Source of the DNA: a virus
Length of the DNA: 39,990 bases
Reading direction: 5' to 3' (one strand)
IMG/VR virus record: IMGVR_UViG_3300021962_000249
Coordinates: 1-39,990 of that record
Part shown: positions 16,420 through 24,808 of the stretch, piece after piece
How positions within the stretch are numbered: the first letter of the stretch is position 1
Layout: every line of letters starts with the position of its first letter
Position numbers and translations under genes: made by a program
Notes under the pieces: generated by a model
The model's input: the letters and a program-made list of their open reading frames with translations, nothing else
Databases searched by the model: none
Told to the model about the DNA's origin: nothing

Positions 16420-19077
16420 TTAAAAGTTGATGTACAATTTGAATGTTTCAGTTTGTTCAGCTTGACGTTGTAGTGGTGTGATATTATTGTAGTAAATAAC
16501 TTCACCAGACTTCTGAGAAGTCTCTGGTTGCACCACAGAATCTGCAACAATGGTCAATCCTGATTGGCCTGTTGTGATGTTCTCTAAAATGGACTCATCG
16601 GTAAGACTATTTATCACAGGTAGCAGATAGATGATTTCTCCATTTACATATGCTACAATATATTTTCCTCCACTGTCTGTTTCAATCACATCATCTAAAT
16701 TGTATTCGGTACCATCTGGCACTTCAATAACATAGCATCCATTGCCTGTGTTGGAAGAAAACAATCGTTCATCTCCAAACTCCTTCAAATTTTTAATGAT
16801 GCCGTATTGCCGGAAATCATTCTCCAAGAAGAAATCATCTAGAAAATCTTCAATGTTCACTGTGATGCCAACAGTGGTGGCAAACAATTCTTGAGGAACA
16901 TTGGACCCGTGGCCGCCTTGTGGTGAAATGGTAGCTGTAATTTCTGCGCCTGTACCATCACCATTCACTGTGATATCAGCAAATGTATATCCTGTTCCTC
17001 GGTCTGTGATGGTGACTGCGGTAATTTCACCGTCCACTACTGTGACAGAAGCAGACGCACCTTCACCATCACCATTGATGGTTACTGTGGTGGTGGCTTG
17101 TGCGTATCCAGAACCTCCGTCCACAATTTCCATGAAGTCAATTTGTCCGTTGGTGGCTACCGCATATCCAGCAACATTTTGATTGATGATGTTTGGAAGG
17201 TCTGTGGTTTCAATTGTTACAGATCCTGTGGCACCTGTGCCTGTTCCAATGATGGAAACAAAGGCGAAACTATATCCAGAACCACCGTTTGTAAGTGTTA
17301 GTTCTGTGACCAGTCCAGCTGACACCGTGGCGGTGGCCTCGGCTCCTACACCATCACCAACAATAACCACAATAGGTGCTGTTGTGTATCCTGACCCCTG
17401 CGAATCCAGAATGATTTCACTGATAGTTCCATTATGGTCAAATCGTGTGGAAGTGCCATAGAACTTCACAGGAATGTAATCATCATTCAGAAATTTCACA
17501 CGGTCAGCAGCAGGTACTTCATATATCAACTGCCACACATATCCATCTGATAAGGTTTTGGGACCTACTTCTGAGAAACTAGGTTTCACTGTGGATGGAT
17601 TTCCATTGTTATTACTCAAACATTTGTATACACGGTAGTTGTCACTGTTGAACACATAGAAATCTTGACTGGCCATGTTCACAGTATCATCATATTGGTC
17701 GTATATTGTGGCTGTGGTCCAATCAATTCTGTTTGCCAGCATGGTGATGTCACTAGGATTCACCTTTTTCACACCTAGAATGTTTCTTTTGATGGCACTA
17801 TCATCACTTCGGCAATCCACAGGAGTTGGTGGTGTTGAGTCATTGGCCCAAGCTGTTGGACGAGACAAAAACACATAGAAATAATCATGTGGATTTGGAT
17901 AATTGGTGATGGTGAATGTATTGATGGTGACAGTTTGATCCAAAGGACCTGTCAAAGTGGTATCACCTAATCCAAACAAAGGTGTGATGTTGATGGCAGT
18001 TCCTGCTGTAGCATTGGCAAAACTAGATGCCAACTTAATTACATTGGCTGATACTTTAATTGTGAAATAATTAGTGGCATCAGTGAGTGTGGCGATGCTA
18101 CCAGTATCTTCTGCATAGGTAACTTCTTGTCCGGTTACAAAACCGTGATTGGGTAAGTACAAGGTGTTATCAATTTTAAGAAATGCTTGATAGCTGTTAC
18201 CTGTGCCGGTAAGATTGATGGCTGACCCACCGGAGGTCAATGACAGTTGAAAGGTGTCTACAGCTGCGTTCACAACATAGTATTCAGTACCATCAGTTAG
18301 ACCTGTGATACTAGTACCCCCATTGTTGTAATAAGTTACAATATCACCATTGGAAAATCCATGGGATGTGGAGGTGATGGTTTCTGTGGAGGTGTTCACA
18401 CCAGTGGTAGGCACATTGATGCCATGTAAATTCATCATTTGTTCATCTACAACAGCTCCTTCAATGTATTCTTCCACCAACACTAATTGAAATGCTGACC
18501 CAGAAGGAGATCCAGCAAGATTGATGGCAGTGGGTGAGGAAGCAATTGCAAAAGCACGACTAGTAGCCAATTTGATGGTGTCATCATCAATGAAAATCAC
18601 ATAGTATGATACAGCATTCACAAGATTGGTGATGCCTGTTGTGGCACCATTTTCAAAATAAATTACCTTATCACCTTCATTAAATCCATGGTCCACATAG
18701 GTGATGGTATCAGACCCTACTGTTACAGCCGTGTCTGCAAATTCAATGCCGTTGATGGTTAGTGTGGTGACTTCCTCACCAGTAGGTGTTAAAAGTTCCA
18801 CACTAGTACCATCTGTAGCGATGTAATCATCAGTTAAAATTTTATCACCATCTACAAACACTTCAATTCTTCCAGGAGTGTAACTCAACGTTTTACCTTT
18901 GATATCTTCACCTGAAAACGTATCATCACCAGCAGTTGCCGAATAGGTGTACATCGTGGTGTCTAGTGTGTTCAGAGTATTCAACTCTCCACTAGGCACA
19001 TTCAAAGTGTTCACTACATCGCGGTGAAAACTGCGTGCGAGTTCCGTCCGGAACCTAATCGGCAATAGTGCTGGCAT
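16420..19077 (-). CDS. 8: Baseplate wedge protein gp8-like, enlarged
   Basis: An 885-residue protein. T4 gp8 is about 334 residues, so this one carries large insertions. The gp8-like core is recognisable from NPHDYFYVFLSRPTAW, through SQDFYVFNSDNYRVYKCLSN and DGYVWQLIYEVPAADRVKF, to the C-terminal NITPLQRQAEQTETFKLYINF. Residues ~118-370 hold three repeats of HGF..GD.V.Y...TGIT.L...YYV....D...L....AINL. Residues ~560-720 hold four GGSGY...GDGTGA beta repeats. Residues ~785-835 share a module with gp53. In T4 gp8 dimers link the wedge subunits gp10, gp7 and gp6. It sits between the 152-aa virion gene and the DUF4815 gene. Confidence 0.88.
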   Translation of the reverse strand: MPALLPIRFRTELARSFHRDVVNTLNVPSGELNTLNTLDTTMYTYSATAGDDTFSGEDIKGKTLSYTPGRIEVFVDGDKILTDDYIATDGTSVELLTPTGEEVTTLTINGIEFADTAVTVGSDTITYVDHGFNEGDKVIYFENGATTGITNLVNAVSYYVIFIDDDTIKLATSRAFAIASSPTAINLAGSPSGSAFQLVLVEEYIEGAVVDEQMMNLHGINVPTTGVNTSTETITSTSHGFSNGDIVTYYNNGGTSITGLTDGTEYYVVNAAVDTFQLSLTSGGSAINLTGTGNSYQAFLKIDNTLYLPNHGFVTGQEVTYAEDTGSIATLTDATNYFTIKVSANVIKLASSFANATAGTAINITPLFGLGDTTLTGPLDQTVTINTFTITNYPNPHDYFYVFLSRPTAWANDSTPPTPVDCRSDDSAIKRNILGVKKVNPSDITMLANRIDWTTATIYDQYDDTVNMASQDFYVFNSDNYRVYKCLSNNNGNPSTVKPSFSEVGPKTLSDGYVWQLIYEVPAADRVKFLNDDYIPVKFYGTSTRFDHNGTISEIILDSQGSGYTTAPIVVIVGDGVGAEATATVSAGLVTELTLTNGGSGYSFAFVSIIGTGTGATGSVTIETTDLPNIINQNVAGYAVATNGQIDFMEIVDGGSGYAQATTTVTINGDGEGASASVTVVDGEITAVTITDRGTGYTFADITVNGDGTGAEITATISPQGGHGSNVPQELFATTVGITVNIEDFLDDFFLENDFRQYGIIKNLKEFGDERLFSSNTGNGCYVIEVPDGTEYNLDDVIETDSGGKYIVAYVNGEIIYLLPVINSLTDESILENITTGQSGLTIVADSVVQPETSQKSGEVIYYNNITPLQRQAEQTETFKLYINF
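17968..18726 (-). repeat. Three ~70-residue HGF repeats in the gp8-like gene
   Basis: The repeats begin at about residues 118, 228 and 303 of the protein. Each has an HGF, a GD/GQ turn, V.Y, a Gly/Thr loop, an aromatic YYV-type strand and a terminal AIN[LI]. They are diverged at the DNA level, so the duplication is old. Confidence 0.8.
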
Positions 19078-19087
19078 TAGTTTTTAA

Positions 19088-19546
19088 TTATGAAAGTGTG
19101 ACAGTCCAAGTTACGGTCATAGCGTCAGAAGCACCTTTGTTCACTACTGAGAACACAGTGCGGCACAACATGGTTCCTGCTGATGAAGCATTGAAGATAC
19201 CTGCTTCTACTAGAGCACCTGTACCAGTACCAGCTGGGAATGTGCAAACATATTGCACAGAGTCATTGGTAGTTGATGAGGTGGTTTGTGTTGATGATGT
19301 CAATGCAGTACGTGATGAAGATACAGCTGCACCTAGACCTGTGTTACCAGCTGCGGCTGCTGTGTTGTCTGTACCCACTTCCATGTGTGACATCACGTTT
19401 GATGATGTGCCAATCATACGTGAAGTGATGTAAGCCTTACCGACACTTACCACTAGATTGTCAATTTCACGTTCTTCTCTTACTACACCATTTTCATCAT
19501 GTAGTACAATCTTCACCTTACCTGTTGCTTTGATTAGTTCTTCCAT
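19088..19546 (-). CDS. Small virion protein, 152 aa
   Basis: Start ATG 19546 has a near-perfect Shine-Dalgarno (AGAGGA, 5-6 nt upstream) and a perfect late promoter 46 nt upstream. The N-terminus (GKVKIVLHDENGVVREEREIDNLVVSVGKAYITSRM) is a pattern I know from small structural proteins of marine phages. The rest is a Thr/Ser/Ala-rich beta segment ending VTWTVTLS. It lies between the gp7-position and gp8-like genes, where T4 has no extra gene. The strong signals suggest it is made in quantity. Function beyond virion association is unknown. Confidence 0.75.
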   Translation of the reverse strand: MEELIKATGKVKIVLHDENGVVREEREIDNLVVSVGKAYITSRMIGTSSNVMSHMEVGTDNTAAAAGNTGLGAAVSSSRTALTSSTQTTSSTTNDSVQYVCTFPAGTGTGALVEAGIFNASSAGTMLCRTVFSVVNKGASDAMTVTWTVTLS

Positions 19547-19592
19547 TTTTTCCTCTGGTTTTTAAGTTGATGAAACTACAAATCAATACTAG

Positions 19593-19600
19593 TATTTATA
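19593..19600 (-). promoter_or_regulatory. T4-type late promoter TATAAATA
   Basis: A perfect octamer in the gap between the gp7-position gene and the 152-aa virion gene, 46 nt before the ATG at 19546. Confidence 0.8.
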
Positions 19601-19606
19601 CAAAAT

Positions 19607-22498
19607 TTAGAAACTGCTGACGGTTCCCACGTAAGTGGACGTAGTTGTTTGTGTGGTTACATAGGATTCAGCAAAATAACTTTCCAGAACCACAGAACCA
19701 CCTGCATCTGTTGTGGTGACCGTGTCTGTGATGTTCTTGCCCATGTCTGTGATATTCACATCAGATATGGTTACTGTGTCTGTTGAAATCACATAATCCA
19801 GACTCAATGCCACATCATCTCCTATTGTGACATCTTCTTGCAAGTCACTACTTGCGTCATTCAATTGGTTGAAATTACGAACCATAGTGTCAGACACAGA
19901 CAATGTATCTGTAAGTGTGAAGTCTAATTCCTTCACAACAGTTTCAGATGTGGTAATAGTGTCTGTTAAAGAAACAGGAATCACAATCAACAAGTCTAAG
20001 TTGTCAGAAGTGGACACTGACTCAGTTAATGATTTAGAAACTGAAGATACCAACCCATCTGTTGTACTTTGACTATCTGATAGAGTTTTACTGATGTTCT
20101 TGGTCAATACGTCAGTGGTGTTCACAGTTTCAGACTTCACAAGATTGACATTCAAAGTGGCGTTGTCTGACTTGTTGAAACTATCAGACAACACACTACT
20201 GGTGTTCAACACCAATGTATCAGTCATTGACACATCATCTTGTAAATCAGATGTGGCATCATTCTGTTGATTGAAATTTCTCACCAAAGAGTCTGACACT
20301 GTAAGAGTATCAACAAGTGCCATATTTGTATTGAATGTAACTACTTCAGTTGTGCTTACTGTGTCTGATTTGAATGGTTGAGCAGTTGTGGTTGCCACAT
20401 CTGTTGCTGTTATGACATCAGAGAATGGTTTGCTAATGGACAGAACTGGGGCATCCGACATGCTCACATCATCTTGTAAATCTGATGTGGCGTCATTTTG
20501 TTGATTGAAGTTGTAGAGTAAGCTGTCAGACACATTCACAGAATCCGTGAGAGCAATAGAATTGTTTCGTGTCATGTTGTCTGACATGGTTACGCTGTCT
20601 GACAAACTCTTATTAACATTCTTGGTCAACACATCAGCACTGGACACCACATCAGTTCTAGTGTTTGAGATGTTGAATGTCACAATTTCTGTGGAAGATA
20701 CTGCCTCACTCAAAGGTAACAAGTACACAATGGCAGCGTTGAATGTTTCACTTAATGTGACATTTTCAGTAAATGGTTTGCTAATGGTCTTTGCAATTCC
20801 CTCAGATAATGTCAACGTTTCTGACAATTCACGATATGGAAGGTCTTCAATATCTGTCTGAGTGAATGTATCTTCCACTGTTACTGTTGAAGGTGTCAAC
20901 ACACCTGTCAATAGCAAGTTGGCAAACATCTTGAAGCCCGCAGGATGTGTGCTCTTTAAGTAGGTATCTTTCCAGTTAGATAGTTGTTCTGTGGTCTCAA
21001 TGACGTAAGAATAGGGTTGATAGTAGTCATTGTCTTGCACCTTGATGATGTCAGACAAGAACCCTGCGTTATCTTGGAACTCACCTGGTGCATGATAAAT
21101 GTGGCCAGTTGAGAACGTGATTTCTGCGGGTGATGCACCTGCTCTACCATTGTTGAAATCCACTGTGAAGGTCTTCACCGGTGTGAAGGTCGTGGATATC
21201 ACTAGTTCTAGAACTGCCCCAGTACCAGACCCTGAGACTGTCAGTGCAGTCAGAGGTAATCCGGTGACTGGATCCAATTCATTGCTGTAGTTGGCACCAC
21301 CATTCACCACAGCAACTTGTGTGATTTTACCCCCAGACACCAACACACGAAAGTCAGCACCAGTACCATCACCCACCAACACCACGTCTGTGGCGCCTGT
21401 GGCATATCCTGAACCACCATCCAAGATGGTGACAGATTCAATTACACCTGTCTTACGAACCAGGAACTTTTCACCGCTGTCCACAATGGACAACAGCTTG
21501 ATTTTACCCCGGGTTGGAGCAGATGCATAATCTCCGAACAAGGTGTAATCTTGTAAGAAGTATTGTTCAGCCAGTGTGTTTTCAGTTTTTACGATACGAA
21601 CAATGGCGTTGTTTTGTAGTGCTTCATAAGCGTAGGCGGCTGATCCTGTGGTGACTTCTGTGTAGTCACCCGCGAAATACAACCCTTCAATACCTGTTTC
21701 TGAAATGAAATAACTGTCATCTCGACGAAATTTACTACCTGCTTCATCAATACTTACAACACTTGTCAACTGTTTTGAAATGGTGCCATAGGTTGTTGTG
21801 GCGGCACCTACAAATTGCACATATACGTGTGTGTCGTAGTTACCTAAACTAGCTGCCAAACTGGTGTCTGCCACAATATCATCTGGAAACACATAGTTGG
21901 GATTGATATCCACTTCCAACTGAAAAATGTTGGGTCGAGAAGTTTCATAGACATCCAAACACCGTGTGGTGGTGGTACGAACAAAACTCCCCACACCTGA
22001 AATGAATTCCAAATATTTCAGAGTAACAATTTTTTCTTTCAGTTCAAAGATGTTTTCATCAGGGAACCGTGTGGTGTCCACTTTGATGAAACGTTTTCTG
22101 CTCCAACGACCATCAGATGCACGAAGAAGATAATCACCAGGATATTTTACAGTAGCCGTGTCATTGAACATGAAACGGAAAAACATCTCCGTGGCATTTT
22201 CTGACCCCTTGGCTTCATAATATTGATTGATGTATTTGATTAACTTACGATTGGTAATTAAAGTGTCTGTTGGAAAATCGTAAGAATATTGACTTCTAAA
22301 ATAAGGAATGAAGGTGTCAAGCGTAACATCAATGTCTGTCCAATCTGCGTTATTTAACAGAACATCATGGGCCTCACCCTGTTGTTCCAAAAATCTATAG
22401 TAATGTTCCAGGAACGTTACAAACTGCGGGTATTCCACCCGCACAAATTCAGGAAGTTGTCCTGAAACTAAGTGATGTAACTTTCTCTTGATGGACAT
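19607..22498 (-). CDS. Baseplate wedge protein in gp7 position, with repeat tail
   Basis: A 963-residue protein (T4 gp7 is about 1032). The N-terminus (LPEFVRVEYPQFVTFLEHYYRFLEQQG, then RKLIKYINQYYEAKGSENATEMFFRFMF) is the conserved start of the large wedge protein that follows gp6 in marine T4-like phages. A GGSGY...GDGTGA repeat pair lies at ~360-440, the same element as in gp8. The core ends near ~FKMFANLLLTGVLTPSTVTVED (~530). From there to ~935 it is an unusual chain of ~17-20-residue repeats (SLSDSVTMSDN type). The start overlaps the gp6 stop as TAATG. gp7 identity rests mainly on order (25-6-7-8). Confidence 0.8.
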   Translation of the reverse strand: MSIKRKLHHLVSGQLPEFVRVEYPQFVTFLEHYYRFLEQQGEAHDVLLNNADWTDIDVTLDTFIPYFRSQYSYDFPTDTLITNRKLIKYINQYYEAKGSENATEMFFRFMFNDTATVKYPGDYLLRASDGRWSRKRFIKVDTTRFPDENIFELKEKIVTLKYLEFISGVGSFVRTTTTRCLDVYETSRPNIFQLEVDINPNYVFPDDIVADTSLAASLGNYDTHVYVQFVGAATTTYGTISKQLTSVVSIDEAGSKFRRDDSYFISETGIEGLYFAGDYTEVTTGSAAYAYEALQNNAIVRIVKTENTLAEQYFLQDYTLFGDYASAPTRGKIKLLSIVDSGEKFLVRKTGVIESVTILDGGSGYATGATDVVLVGDGTGADFRVLVSGGKITQVAVVNGGANYSNELDPVTGLPLTALTVSGSGTGAVLELVISTTFTPVKTFTVDFNNGRAGASPAEITFSTGHIYHAPGEFQDNAGFLSDIIKVQDNDYYQPYSYVIETTEQLSNWKDTYLKSTHPAGFKMFANLLLTGVLTPSTVTVEDTFTQTDIEDLPYRELSETLTLSEGIAKTISKPFTENVTLSETFNAAIVYLLPLSEAVSSTEIVTFNISNTRTDVVSSADVLTKNVNKSLSDSVTMSDNMTRNNSIALTDSVNVSDSLLYNFNQQNDATSDLQDDVSMSDAPVLSISKPFSDVITATDVATTTAQPFKSDTVSTTEVVTFNTNMALVDTLTVSDSLVRNFNQQNDATSDLQDDVSMTDTLVLNTSSVLSDSFNKSDNATLNVNLVKSETVNTTDVLTKNISKTLSDSQSTTDGLVSSVSKSLTESVSTSDNLDLLIVIPVSLTDTITTSETVVKELDFTLTDTLSVSDTMVRNFNQLNDASSDLQEDVTIGDDVALSLDYVISTDTVTISDVNITDMGKNITDTVTTTDAGGSVVLESYFAESYVTTQTTTSTYVGTVSSF
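19681..20860 (-). repeat. Ser/Asp/Thr repeat region in the gp7-position gene
   Basis: About 390 residues of a degenerate ~17-20-residue unit, consensus-like [SP]LSDSVT[TV]SD.L..N..K. Three units carry an additional near-identical insert NFNQQNDATSDLQDDV, encoded around 19838-19880, 20229-20280 and 20466-20515. No Cys or enzymatic motif is seen. Confidence 0.85.
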
Positions 22499-24384
22499 TA
22501 TTGTTGTGTGTATGGACGACAGCTAATTGTTAGACCAGGTGTGATGTTAGCCGTGGAATTATTTTGGCTATCATCTAATGTGATGATGGTGTTTTTTGCT
22601 GCTCGAGCTGCCACTGCAAATGTTTCCACGTCTGATGTTCGTACCGTACCACTGGTGATGTTTTGATACAACGGTTGAGGACGGAGGCTTAGATACAACT
22701 TGTCTACATTTCCTAGATATTCAGTAACAATGACATTGCTCAATGTGATGATGCCTCCATCATAATGCACTGTACCTACTGTGGCCACAGGTGTGTTGGT
22801 ATTACGGTCTACAAATTTGATGGTGCCGTATCCAGTGTCACTTTGTACAGCGTCATTACTGAAGTCCTGAAGATACCCATTATATCGCAAGCCACTAATA
22901 GTTGTGATGAAATTACTGCTTCGAATTGTTTCTGGGTCAATGGCGGTCAAATAATTTAACGTAGCTGTATAACCTGATGTGGAACTAATTCCAATAGGCA
23001 GACGTTTTTGCAAACGCATTTTAAACAAAGAACTTACCACAGAGGTGTTCAACAGTTTCACACGTTCACTAACTCTGGATAAGAAGAACGTCCTACTTAA
23101 AGTTCCTAGTTCATCATTGAAGTAATCTTCAACTTCTGCTTTCACAAGCACAGACAAATCTGATGCTTTCAAGTTGGTCATCTTAGGATTGAAATTCACT
23201 ACTCCTTCTAAACCCAAATACAAGTAATCAGGATCCACAAATTCATGTTTGATGCTCATCACACTGCGTGGACGAAGCACTGTTTCTTTCACAAAATTTT
23301 TATCTGCTTCTGTCAACACAGACCCAAAGATGGGGTCAATGGAAATATACACCGTGCCATACACTGGGGGACTATTTTCTTCACCACCCCAGACAGTGAC
23401 TTCTCGAGCTTTGGTTAAATTCTGTTTGATGAGTGTACGATAATCTTCAGTGGTGATGGCACGATTTCTGTTGGCATTGAACTTGGGAGCATTGAATCGA
23501 ACACTATCAATACTTTCTGGAGCAGAACCGCCGGCGGCAGCAGAGATGATGGTGATATCCACTTCATCTTCTCCATCAATGTCGCCAACTAGAGTGAATG
23601 TACGTGCTCCGTTAGCTGCAGCTCCTTCTGATACCAGATATGTGATGGTGACAATGTTTCCTGTTGTTAATTGTGCACCCACCACATCATCACCGAATAC
23701 AATTTGATATTCACCTTTGTTGTTTTCTTCCACCCAGAACACTTTGCTAGTAGATGTGATGTCCACGATATTGGAGGTTTTCGTCCACGTGGTTGATGTC
23801 AAGTCACCCACTGAATTCTGAACATCCACTTCAATCGTGGTGGTGTCCACATTGGCGTTAGGAATTACTAATGGGCCGGAGCGATTATCGGTACCAATGA
23901 TGAAATCATTAGTTAAACGAACACCTTCAACTAATTCTACATCTGTGAACACATATTTGTTTTCTCCATTCACAGTAGCAGTTTGTGATTCATTCACATA
24001 GAAGGTGTATGAACTGCCGTTAATTGAAGCGTTGAATTTTGTACTGGGTGTGATGGATAGAGTTGGGCCTGGTGATACTGTTTTGTTTACAGATAAGTTG
24101 ACTGTAGCTTTTGCTGATGTTGTGGAACGTGGTGAATATCCCAACATTTTAGCTAGAGACACCACAGAACTTCTTTTGATGGCAGTATCAATGAACATTT
24201 CATTGGCTTGAAGATTGGCTAACACAGCATTATAATGGGTGTTGTAGGCCAACACATCTAGCAGAAGTGACAAGGCAGAACCTGTGAAATCATAATCCGT
24301 GAATTCAGACTGTGATGCCAGATAGTTTCTTAGATTGGTTTTAATTGTATCAAAGTCTAATTCTGTTACTGTGATTTCTGCCAT
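22498..24384 (-). CDS. 6: Baseplate wedge protein gp6
   Basis: A 628-residue protein (T4 gp6 is about 660). The start (ITVTELDFDTIKTNLRNYLASQSEFTDY, then FTGSALSLLLDVLAYNTHYNAVLANL, then NEMFIDTAIKRSSVVSLAKMLGY) is the classical gp6/Baseplate_J N-terminus. The central region contains SIDSVRFNAPKFNANRNRAITTEDY, the J-like motif. In T4, gp6 forms the continuous ring of the inner baseplate and binds gp25, gp53 and gp7. Stop and start overlap as TAATG on both sides (with 25 before and the gp7-type gene after). Confidence 0.96.
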   Translation of the reverse strand: MAEITVTELDFDTIKTNLRNYLASQSEFTDYDFTGSALSLLLDVLAYNTHYNAVLANLQANEMFIDTAIKRSSVVSLAKMLGYSPRSTTSAKATVNLSVNKTVSPGPTLSITPSTKFNASINGSSYTFYVNESQTATVNGENKYVFTDVELVEGVRLTNDFIIGTDNRSGPLVIPNANVDTTTIEVDVQNSVGDLTSTTWTKTSNIVDITSTSKVFWVEENNKGEYQIVFGDDVVGAQLTTGNIVTITYLVSEGAAANGARTFTLVGDIDGEDEVDITIISAAAGGSAPESIDSVRFNAPKFNANRNRAITTEDYRTLIKQNLTKAREVTVWGGEENSPPVYGTVYISIDPIFGSVLTEADKNFVKETVLRPRSVMSIKHEFVDPDYLYLGLEGVVNFNPKMTNLKASDLSVLVKAEVEDYFNDELGTLSRTFFLSRVSERVKLLNTSVVSSLFKMRLQKRLPIGISSTSGYTATLNYLTAIDPETIRSSNFITTISGLRYNGYLQDFSNDAVQSDTGYGTIKFVDRNTNTPVATVGTVHYDGGIITLSNVIVTEYLGNVDKLYLSLRPQPLYQNITSGTVRTSDVETFAVAARAAKNTIITLDDSQNNSTANITPGLTISCRPYTQQ

Positions 24385-24782
24385 TATCGTAATCTCTCTA
24401 ATGTTACTGTGAGTGATGCGGGTTGACTTATGCCTACAATAGTGAAGAACAGAGTGATTTCATATTCATTCTCATCTTCGTTAGGGACGACATCCACATT
24501 GTCTAGTTGTAATCTGGGTTCCAATCTAGTTAATGTGTTGGCAATGGATTGTCTCAACACTTCTGTGGTGATGGGATCCACAGGCTCAAACAATAATGCA
24601 GTGATTCCAGAACCCACTTCAGGTTGAAACAGTCTTTCTCCAGGAACTGTAAACAACAACGTTTTCAGAGATTGACGAACAGCATTCAAATCCACTTTTT
24701 TCAACACATCCTGTGTCTCTGGATGAGCTGAAAATGTCAAATCTAAGTCTTTGTATAGTTTAGCAGGAGAAAGAATAGGCAT
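24384..24782 (-). CDS. 25: Baseplate wedge protein gp25
   Basis: 132 residues, the same length as T4 gp25. The GPW/gp25 family pattern is clear: LTFSAHPETQDVLKKVDLNAVRQSLKTLLFTVPGERLFQPEVGSGI..LLFEP, then LEPRLQLDNVDVVPNEDENEYEITLFFTI. It has the acidic-patch and lysozyme-like beta fold known for the family and no catalytic role. It binds gp53 and gp6 and nucleates sheath polymerisation. A perfect late promoter lies only 10 nt before the ATG and no Shine-Dalgarno is visible, so late transcripts may be leaderless. Confidence 0.96.
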   Translation of the reverse strand: MPILSPAKLYKDLDLTFSAHPETQDVLKKVDLNAVRQSLKTLLFTVPGERLFQPEVGSGITALLFEPVDPITTEVLRQSIANTLTRLEPRLQLDNVDVVPNEDENEYEITLFFTIVGISQPASLTVTLERLR

Positions 24783-24792
24783 TTTTATTGAA

Positions 24793-24800
24793 TATTTATA
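24793..24800 (-). promoter_or_regulatory. T4-type late promoter TATAAATA, abutting gene 25
   Basis: A perfect octamer in the 26-bp gap between genes 5 and 25. Only 10 nt separate it from the ATG at 24782, so initiation about 6 nt downstream would leave almost no 5' leader. Confidence 0.75.
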
Positions 24801-24808
24801 TGGTTACT

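Noticed and set aside
16607-16618. GATAAATA-like site inside the gp8-like gene
   Set aside because: It is about 195 nt from the next start and within coding DNA; no supporting context.
19681-20860. CRISPR-like array from the regular repeats
   Set aside because: The repeats are in-frame protein repeats with variable length and no conserved DNA repeat/spacer pattern.
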